Assembly (NCBI GenBank): GCA_020846575.1
Contig: JADLDQ010000246.1
Coordinates: 1 to 7,967 of the forward strand
Source of the DNA: Burkholderiales bacterium
Lineage (GTDB): Bacteria > Pseudomonadota > Gammaproteobacteria > Burkholderiales > SG8-39
Reading direction: 5' to 3'
DNA: 7,967 nucleotides
The notes beneath the pieces were generated by a model that saw only the letters and a program-made list of their open reading frames with translations, made no database searches and was not told the origin of the DNA. The translations under genes were made by a program, and so were the position numbers. Positions 1 through 5,083 of this stretch are shown here, piece after piece (the first letter of the stretch is position 1; each line of letters starts with the position of its first letter).

Positions 1-14
1 GAGGCCGGGCGGCC

Positions 15-1007
15 TTACTCCACCTTGATGCCGGTGAGCTTGAGGATTTCCGCGGTCTTGGCGAGCGTGGCCCTCACATCGGCGGCGAACTCCTCCGGCG
101 TGCTGACCACGACGATGTAGCCCTCGTCCTCGAACTTCTTGCGAAGCGGCGTGCCAGGCCCGAGCACCTTCGTGAGCGAGCCGTAGATTCTCACCAGCAC
201 CGCCCGCGGCAGGCCTGCCGGGCCGTGCATCGAGGCGCTCCAGTTCGGCACGCGATCGAACCCCGGTATCGCCTGTTCGTAGGTCGGCTTGTCGGGCATT
301 CTCGCGTAGGGCTGGGTGACCGCGAGCACCTTGAGCTTGCCCGCATTCAGCTGTTGCACCGCCGACAGGTAGGCGATGAAGGCGAGTTGCACGCGGCCGG
401 CAACCAGGTCCGGGAGCACCTGGCCGAAGCCCTTGTAGGGCACGTGCACCATGTCGATGCCGCCGCGCAGCTTCAGCACTTCGCCGTCGAGGTGCTGGGA
501 GCTGCCGATGCCGACGCTCGCGAACGATAGCTTGCCCGGGTTGCGCTTGGCGTAGTCGACGAATTCCCGCAGGGTGTTCACCGGCAGTGAGCTGGGCACT
601 GACGCCGTGGTCACCCCGACGAGCAGCTTGGAGATATTGGTGAAGTCCTTGAGCGGGTCGTAGCTCGTCTCCTTGGGCTGCGTCACCGGGATGGTGACGA
701 TGGGGGTGTTCGCCGTCCACAGCAGCGTGTAGCCGTCGGCCGGCTGCCGGGCGACGAACTCCGAGCCGATGATTCCGCCCGCGCCCGGCCGGTTGTCGAC
801 CACGACCGGTTGTCCAAGGTCCTCCTGCACCGCGGGCAGAACGATGCGCGCGGTGACGTCCGCGCCGCCGGGCGGGAAGGGCACGACGACCCGGATCGAC
901 CTGGCGGGGAAGCTCTGGGCCAGTGCGCCCGCGCACAGGCATGCGCTGCCAGCGAGGGCCGCCGCGAGGGCGACACGGTGGGCCGCGAAGGGGTGTGCGG
1001 TGGGCAT
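15..1007 (-). CDS. TTT-family (Bug/TctC) periplasmic substrate-binding protein, 330 aa
   Basis: This is a periplasmic solute receptor of the tripartite tricarboxylate transporter class, which binds a small, usually carboxylated, organic solute for a TctA/TctB-type membrane pair. Residues 1-30 form a Sec signal peptide with a hydrophobic core (about 12-29) and a probable ALA|QS cleavage site. The mature protein opens with the family-typical segment RVVVPFPPGGADV (39-51). It also carries DNRPGAGG (71-78), ADGYTLL (90-96) and the ligand-loop segment VPYKGFG (189-195) followed by DLVAGRVQLAF. Length is normal for the family. I chose the ATG at 1005-1007 because AGGAGAG lies 6 nt upstream and the signal peptide follows at once; the frame stays open to 1289, but that extension lies inside the neighbouring gene. 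The gene starts 85 bp after the UGSC-family gene and is probably its operon partner. Ligand specificity cannot be read from the sequence. Family assignment is firm. Confidence 0.93.
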   Translation of the reverse strand: MPTAHPFAAHRVALAAALAGSACLCAGALAQSFPARSIRVVVPFPPGGADVTARIVLPAVQEDLGQPVVVDNRPGAGGIIGSEFVARQPADGYTLLWTANTPIVTIPVTQPKETSYDPLKDFTNISKLLVGVTTASVPSSLPVNTLREFVDYAKRNPGKLSFASVGIGSSQHLDGEVLKLRGGIDMVHVPYKGFGQVLPDLVAGRVQLAFIAYLSAVQQLNAGKLKVLAVTQPYARMPDKPTYEQAIPGFDRVPNWSASMHGPAGLPRAVLVRIYGSLTKVLGPGTPLRKKFEDEGYIVVVSTPEEFAADVRATLAKTAEILKLTGIKVE

Positions 1008-1013
1008 GTGGCG

Positions 1014-1020
1014 CTCTCCT
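1014..1020 (-). promoter_or_regulatory. Ribosome binding site deciding the start of the distal substrate-binding protein
   Basis: On the minus strand this reads AGGAGAG, 6 nt before the ATG at 1005-1007. It is a near-consensus Shine-Dalgarno sequence and selects this ATG over upstream in-frame starts, which would place the start inside the preceding gene and bury the signal peptide. Confidence 0.8.
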
Positions 1021-1092
1021 GCGGACAATGGCGCTCCCGCGACGATCGAAGCGTGCGGCAGGGGACAAGGGCGCCTGCGGCGAAGTTTCATG

Positions 1093-2829
1093 CTATCCCG
1101 ACCTGCGCTCAAGCGCTTGCCGCCAGTGCGCCGGCAGGCGGATTTCGCGGGAAGTATCCCAGCCGTACTTGCCGAACTGCCCGCAGATGAAGCTGCGATT
1201 GCGGTTCGGCGCGCCGCATACCACGATCTGGAGCTCGGCGGCCTCGTGCAGCACGGGTACCAGCCGCTCGGGATCGTCGCAGAGCGCAAACCGCCCGGGC
1301 AGCCTGCCGCGACGCACCGATTCCTTAAGGCAGTAACCCTCTTCGATGCGCGCGAGCTGTTCGTCCACTTGTGTTGCCGGCACCAGCGCGTGCTCGAAGA
1401 CCCAGCGCTTCACGTCGTCCTTCGTGTAGCCCGCCTTCGCGAGTATTCCGGCGACCAGCGGCGTGATACCCAGCACTGGCGCCACCCGGCCGCCGAAGCG
1501 CTCCATCGGCACCAGCAGGTTGCCGCCCAGTTCGCGCGCCACCTCGCGCGCGATCACGCGCAGGTGACTGTGCGCCGGGCCCTCGGTGAGAAAGCTGTGG
1601 GTGATCGAATCGGCCGACTGGACCGTCACCACGTTCGAACCGGCGGGAAAACCGCGGTCCACGCACAGCGGCGGCCAGGGGCTCTCCTCCTCGGCCTCCG
1701 CCAGCACCGGGTAGTAGTTGCGGCCGAAGGTCGCCATGTCGGATTCGCCCAGGCGGTAACCGGCGACGTTCACCATCAGCAGGCGCAGGAAGCGGCTCAC
1801 GCTGATGTTCGCCTGCGCCTGCGGGCGAAGCACGCCCTGCCCCGAGTTGAACCCGAGCGCTTTCGCGATCGGCCCGTTCAGGATGATGAGCGGCGTGAGG
1901 CCCACGGTGCTGCCCGCGTGCTCGATGCCGAAATGCGGGTCCGCCACGGCGTCCGCGATGGCGAGCAGCACCGGCATGTACTCGGGGCGGCAACCGGCCA
2001 TCACGCCGTTCACCGCCACCTTCCACACGGTCGCGGGCAGCCGCGCCGGCGGCAGCCGAGCGATCACTTCGCCGGGCGCGCGCTCGGTGAAGGCGAGGAA
2101 GGCATCCACCTCCTCGAGGGTCGGCGGCACCACCGGCAGCCCGTCCGACCAGACGCACGCGTGAAAACGCTCGTTCACCTCGCGCAGCGTGCCGCGGAAG
2201 ACGATCTCGCGCGGGTCGTGGCCCGCAGCGCTTGCGGGCTTCGCCGCGCCCGGCGCCTGCGGCAGGGGCCGGGTCAGCAGCGCGATCAGCTCGTCGATGC
2301 GCGCCAGCGAACTCTCGTGGATCTCTTCCTTTCTCATCGCGCCGATGTTGGGCGGCGGATACTCCAGCACCCGCATCGCGGGCAGCCCCTCGGCGCGCGC
2401 CACCAGGCGGGCCGGCGGCGTGAAGCCGCGGCAGGTCACCCCGACCACCGGTATGCCGTGCGCCTCCAGCCAGGCCGTCGCCCGCGCAACTGCGGGCGCG
2501 CAGGTTCCTCAACAGCCCGCGGTGACGATGGCCGCGTCGATGCGGTGTTCGCGCGCCAGCTCCGCGATGCTCGGGTCCGGGTGATCACCCCAGGCGAGCC
2601 CGCGGCCGGGGGCCATCTCGACGAATTCGAGATCCGGGTAGCGCGCGGCAAGCTGCGCGCGCAGCGCGCGCAGCACGATGTCGCCGTTGGCGAACGCGGT
2701 CCACACCAGGCCCAGGCGCTTCCCGGCAAGACCGGAAAGCGGCGCGGCGCCGGCCGGTTTCCCGGGCGCCGGCGGCGCATCGCGCGCGTCGCCCGCGGGG
2801 CTCACCACTTCGTAGACGGGCTCTGCCAT
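1093..2829 (-). CDS. UGSC-family selenoprotein (TGA read as Sec at residue 107), 578 aa, two-domain
   Basis: One continuous frame runs from ATG 2827-2829 (GGAG 6 nt upstream) to TAG 1093-1095, interrupted only by TGA at 2509-2511. Reading that TGA as selenocysteine gives 578 residues. The N-terminal domain (about 28-190) has an alternating beta/alpha look: GKRLGLVWTAF (36-46), then IDAAIVTAGC (97-106), Sec107-Gly-Thr-Cys110, then IPVVGVTCRGF (126-136, Cys133). This matches the UGSC family, in which Sec or Cys sits in a U-G-S/T-C motif after a strand; the biochemical function is not known to me. A Pro/Ala-rich linker (about 188-206) leads to a C-terminal domain (about 210-578) with DGLPVVPPT (229-237), NGVMAGCRPEY (275-285, Cys280), LIILNGPIAKALGFNSG (314-330) and a Cys pair at 538 and 549. 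I do not recognise a named function for that domain. There is no signal peptide, so it is probably cytoplasmic. It lies 28 bp after one TTT receptor gene and 85 bp before another. Standard annotation would split it in two. Confidence 0.85.
2479..2498 (-). promoter_or_regulatory. Predicted bacterial SECIS hairpin downstream of the Sec codon
   Basis: In the mRNA a perfect 7-bp GC-rich stem is formed by CGCCCGC and GCGGGCG, closing the 6-nt loop AGUUGC. The loop begins 17 nt after the UGA and has G as its second base. Bacterial SECIS elements are bound by the elongation factor SelB. They typically have a short apical loop with a G in the first two positions, placed roughly 16-37 nt after UGA. 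The E. coli fdhF element, as I recall it, has loop AGGUCU also 17 nt after UGA. The hairpin lies within the coding sequence for residues 111-117. I see no obvious bulged U like that in fdhF. GC-rich DNA forms hairpins by chance, so the support is the position and loop rather than stem strength. Confidence 0.7.
2509..2511 (-). other. In-frame TGA, predicted selenocysteine codon (Sec107)
   Basis: The codons around this site read GGC TGT TGA GGA ACC TGC, giving Gly-Cys-Sec-Gly-Thr-Cys. Coding character continues in the same frame directly after TGA, for 472 sense codons. The following residues (APAVARATAWLEAHGIPVVGVT) complete a helix and strand expected after the motif. The first alternative start downstream is a GTG at 2446-2448, which lies inside that strand and has no Shine-Dalgarno sequence. 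The U-G-T-C arrangement fits the family's redox motif with threonine in place of the more usual serine. A sequencing error (TGC or TGG read as TGA) cannot be excluded from one read of the sequence. Confidence 0.83.
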
Positions 2830-2833
2830 CGGG

Positions 2834-2839
2834 TTCTCC
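2834..2839 (-). promoter_or_regulatory. Ribosome binding site of the UGSC selenoprotein gene
   Basis: The minus strand reads GGAGAA ending 4 nt before the ATG at 2827-2829 (GGAG core at 6 nt spacing). It supports translation initiating at the 5' end of the full-length frame. No comparable site precedes any candidate start downstream of the in-frame TGA. Confidence 0.65.
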
Positions 2840-2857
2840 GCGTGCTGCGCTCGCTCT

Positions 2858-3871
2858 TCACTCCGGCTTGACGCCGGCGCGCCGCAGGATGGCGCCCCAC
2901 TTGTCGACTTCCGACTTCACCAGGTCGCGCAGTCCCGCCGGCGACGCTTCCTCGCGCGTGGCGATCTGGCCGCCGGTCTTGTTGAAGTGCGCCACCAGGT
3001 CCGGATCGGTGAGCGCCCCCTGCAGGCCCGCGACGAGGCGCTCGAGCACCGGTCGCGGCAGCCCCCGAGGCGCGAACAGGCTGGTCCACACCACCATCTC
3101 GAACCCGGTGAGACCCTGCTCGTGCAGGGTCGGCACTTCCGGAAGACTCGCCAGGCGCTTCCTCGCCGTCAGGCCGATGGCCTTCACCTTCCCCGAGCGG
3201 ATGAGCGGCCCGACCAGAGAGGCCGAGTTGGAGAGCAGGTCGATGTGCCTGCCCACCAGGTCGTTGATCGCCGGGCCGCCGCCCTTGTAGGGCACCTCGG
3301 TCAGCTTGACGCCGACGGCCTCCATGAGCAGCAGCGCCGACAGGCGCGACGGCCCGGAGGTCCCGATAGTCACCTTCTCGCGGTTTGCTTTGAGGTAGGC
3401 GACGAACTCGTTGAAGTTCGAGGCAGGGAAGTCGCTGCGCGCCATCAGCAGGCTCGGGTCGAACACCAGTGTGCCGAGGTAGTCGAAATCCGTCAGCGGG
3501 TTGTACTCGAGGTTCCTGTACAACGCGGGGGCGGTCGCGATACCGAGGTTGTGCTGCATGATGGTGTAGCCGTCGGCAGCCGCCCGGGCGACGCGCGCCG
3601 GACCGATGTTGCCGGCGCCGCCGCCGACGTTCTCGATCACCAGCGTCTGGCCGAGCTGCCGCCCCATGGCGATGGCGAACTGGCGCATGTGCGCATCCGA
3701 GGGCCCGCCCGCGGCGAAGGGCACGACCAGCGTGATGGGCTTCGCGGGATAGCCCTGGGCGAAGGCGCAGGACACGGGGAACGCCATCGCCGCAAGAGCG
3801 AGCGGGCGCGAGAGACTCCGAAGGGAGCGCGTGCCGGCGGTGCGCCGGAAAATACAAGCCAAACGGTTCAT
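2858..3871 (-). CDS. TTT-family (Bug/TctC) periplasmic substrate-binding protein, 337 aa
   Basis: This is a second solute receptor of the tripartite tricarboxylate transporter class. The signal peptide has a long basic n-region (several Arg in residues 2-22), a hydrophobic core (about 23-37) and probable cleavage at AFA|QG (38/39). The mature part shows the family signatures ITLVVPFAAGGPSD (46-59), ENVGGGAGNIG (80-90), AADGYTIMQHN (98-108) and VPYKGGGPAINDL (193-205). Length is normal. I chose ATG 3869-3871 because the signal peptide begins there. The Shine-Dalgarno sequence is modest: GGAG 10 nt upstream, or AGGA very close to the start. The frame is open to 3985, but those residues are Arg/Ala-rich and not signal-like. 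It is the first gene of the putative receptor-selenoprotein-receptor operon, 28 bp ahead of the UGSC gene. It is clearly diverged from the other receptor in this window, so the two probably bind different ligands or serve different transporters. Confidence 0.92.
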   Translation of the reverse strand: MNRLACIFRRTAGTRSLRSLSRPLALAAMAFPVSCAFAQGYPAKPITLVVPFAAGGPSDAHMRQFAIAMGRQLGQTLVIENVGGGAGNIGPARVARAAADGYTIMQHNLGIATAPALYRNLEYNPLTDFDYLGTLVFDPSLLMARSDFPASNFNEFVAYLKANREKVTIGTSGPSRLSALLLMEAVGVKLTEVPYKGGGPAINDLVGRHIDLLSNSASLVGPLIRSGKVKAIGLTARKRLASLPEVPTLHEQGLTGFEMVVWTSLFAPRGLPRPVLERLVAGLQGALTDPDLVAHFNKTGGQIATREEASPAGLRDLVKSEVDKWGAILRRAGVKPE

Positions 3872-4024
3872 GTCCTGAGGGCTCCGGCTATCGGGGTCGA
3901 AGGCTGGCGCGTTTCGCGCACCGCACGCTCTGCACCGGGTGCCGCGCGCACCGGGAAGCTTGGACAATTCGGCCCGGCGCGTCAACCGAGCGCAACGCCG
4001 GCGTCGCGCCGGCGTGGTGGCCGC
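3872..4024. other. Intergenic boundary between the DUF3301 gene and the receptor/selenoprotein operon
   Basis: This 153-bp gap is the largest in the window. It holds a perfect hairpin near the DUF3301 stop and is where I would expect the promoter of the downstream operon. TTGACG (minus strand, 3980-3985) could be a -35 box, but no convincing -10 box lies at 16-18 bp from it. A heptamer CCCGGTG occurs twice in close succession on the minus strand around 3937-3959. I see no gene here. Confidence 0.4.
3995..4015 (-). terminator. Perfect 9-bp hairpin after the DUF3301 gene, possible transcript end
   Basis: ACGCCGGCG and CGCCGGCGT pair perfectly around the loop TCG (plus-strand reading), 9 bases after the DUF3301 stop codon. 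The stem is strong and well placed for a 3' end. However, no run of U follows it in the minus-strand transcript, so it is not a canonical intrinsic terminator. It may instead stabilise a 3' end or work with Rho. Confidence 0.4.
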
Positions 4025-4333
4025 TCAGCGCATGAGGAAGGGATCCAGAGTCAGCGACTCGACCCTGTCGCCCAGCATCACCACGTGACCCGCGCGGCGG
4101 TTGTCGCCGGTGTCGGAGAACTCGAAACGGTACACCCGCCGCAGCGCCAGGCGCCCTGTCTGGTCGCGCGCGGGACGCACCGAGATGCACTCCACGGTGT
4201 CGTCCAGGAACTGAAGGCCTTCCCGCTCGCAGGCGCGGGGGGCCACGGCCAGGGCGCGTTCGCGCGAGCGCAGGCTGTCGAACCACAGCCAGCCCGCCGC
4301 GGCGAGCGCGAGTAGGGTCACGATCTCCCACAT
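4025..4333 (-). CDS. DUF3301 family small membrane-anchored protein, 102 aa
   Basis: This is a small protein with one N-terminal hydrophobic segment (about residues 2-18, starting MWEIVTLLALAAAGWLWF) followed by a soluble domain. The pattern matches DUF3301, a short proteobacterial family of unknown function: WFDSLRSRERA after the membrane segment, a conserved-looking Cys (34), LDDTVECISV (43-52), RRVYRFEFSDTGDNRRAGHVVMLG (65-88, in two adjoining pieces) and a C-terminal LTLDPF. Its length is typical of the family. I chose ATG 4331-4333 because it places the membrane segment at the N terminus. The ribosome binding site is poor, with only G-rich bases nearby. The frame stays open to 4579, but that extension overlaps the preceding gene and lacks family features. 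It lies 118 bp after the GDSL esterase gene. I cannot assign a role. Confidence 0.85.
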   Translation of the reverse strand: MWEIVTLLALAAAGWLWFDSLRSRERALAVAPRACEREGLQFLDDTVECISVRPARDQTGRLALRRVYRFEFSDTGDNRRAGHVVMLGDRVESLTLDPFLMR

Positions 4334-4451
4334 TGCCCGAGATACCCCGTGTGAAGCCGGCGCCGCCGTGAATGCGCCGGACCATCCCGAGCGCGAAGTC
4401 CTGGTCGCGAAGCGGCAGGGTGCATCGCGCGCCGCGGCCTTCCCGCTCGCT

Positions 4452-5066
4452 TCAGATCGCCCCGGATTCCTTGAGCAGCTTCGCCAGCGCCTGGGCGATG
4501 CGCCGGTATCCTTCGGCGTTGGGGTGGATCGGGTCCGACTTGAGGGCGGTGTCCCGCAGAACGCTCGATACCACCGCACCCTCGTAGGGAAGGCGCAATT
4601 CCTTGGCCACCTCCCCGTAGAAGTCCGCGGTCGAGACCAGCAATCCCGGTTCGGGCACGCCCATCAGCACCACCTCCACGCCGCGGGCGCGCGCGAGTTC
4701 GGCCATGGCGCGCAGGTTGCCGGCCGCCTGGCGGTTGCCGAGCCTGCGCAGCATGTCGTTGCCGCCGTGACACAGGATGAGGAGCCGCGGCCGATGCTCC
4801 TCCAGCGCCTGCGGCAGGCGCGCCAGGCCCGCGCCGCTCACTTCTCCAGGCACGCCCGAGCGCACCACCTTGCGGCCGATCAGGCTCTCGAGCTGACTCG
4901 GGTAGCTCCCGGCCTCCGCCGCGCCGGTCCCGAAGGTGAGGCTGTCACCGAAGGCGAGCACCACGGCATCGTCCGCGAGTCGAGACAGGCGCGGGCGCTC
5001 GGCACAGGCGGCAACGAGCGCCAGCGCGCCGGCGAGCAGTAGAACTCTGGCAAACGCCGCGGGCAT
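4452..5066 (-). CDS. GDSL-type lipoprotein esterase (TesA-like arylesterase/lysophospholipase), 204 aa
   Basis: This is a SGNH/GDSL hydrolase that probably cleaves ester or thioester bonds of small acyl or aryl substrates in the periplasm. It carries all the diagnostic blocks: FGDSLTFGTG (39-48) with nucleophile Ser42, the oxyanion Gly in SGVPGEVSG (around 74), GGND (101-104) with Asn103, and DPIHPNAEGY (178-187) with the Asp178/His181 catalytic pair. The N terminus (1-21) is a hydrophobic leader ending in LVAAC with Cys21, a lipobox, so it is predicted to be a membrane-anchored lipoprotein. Asn103 and the catalytic residues are intact and length is normal for TesA-like enzymes. I chose ATG 5064-5066, although no strong Shine-Dalgarno sequence precedes it. 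It begins 17 bp after the gltD stop, so it may be cotranscribed with, or translationally coupled to, gltD. Its physiological substrate is not evident. Confidence 0.93.
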   Translation of the reverse strand: MPAAFARVLLLAGALALVAACAERPRLSRLADDAVVLAFGDSLTFGTGAAEAGSYPSQLESLIGRKVVRSGVPGEVSGAGLARLPQALEEHRPRLLILCHGGNDMLRRLGNRQAAGNLRAMAELARARGVEVVLMGVPEPGLLVSTADFYGEVAKELRLPYEGAVVSSVLRDTALKSDPIHPNAEGYRRIAQALAKLLKESGAI

Positions 5067-5083
5067 CGGTCGCGCACCCGCCG

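Noticed and set aside
3..14. GGCC-GGGC-GGCC palindrome just after the stop of the distal receptor gene, as a terminator
   Set aside because: It is a 4-bp stem at the window edge with no visible U tract. It is too weak and truncated to call.
1008..1289. N-terminally extended start for the distal receptor
   Set aside because: The extension overlaps the 3' end of the UGSC gene and would bury the signal peptide. A near-consensus ribosome binding site sits just before the ATG at 1005-1007.
2509..2829. A stand-alone 106-residue protein ending at the TGA, with a separate gene downstream
   Set aside because: The upstream piece stops exactly at the expected redox motif. The downstream piece continues the same frame and fold with no ribosome binding site and no sensible start, so one Sec-containing gene explains both.
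1093..2829. Pseudogene with a nonsense mutation
   Set aside because: There is only one disruption, it falls precisely at the family's Sec position, and a SECIS-like hairpin follows. The rest of the frame is intact with well-kept motifs. A random nonsense mutation would be an unlikely coincidence, although resequencing remains the decisive test.
769..2871. Long open frame on the plus strand (about 700 codons)
   Set aside because: It is antisense to the distal receptor and the UGSC gene. Its translation is rich in Arg, His and Ala with no recognisable domain, as expected of the complement of GC-rich coding DNA.
3955..3985. TTGACG as the -35 box of a sigma-70 promoter for the receptor/selenoprotein operon
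   Set aside because: No acceptable -10 hexamer occurs 16-18 bp downstream, so I do not call a promoter.
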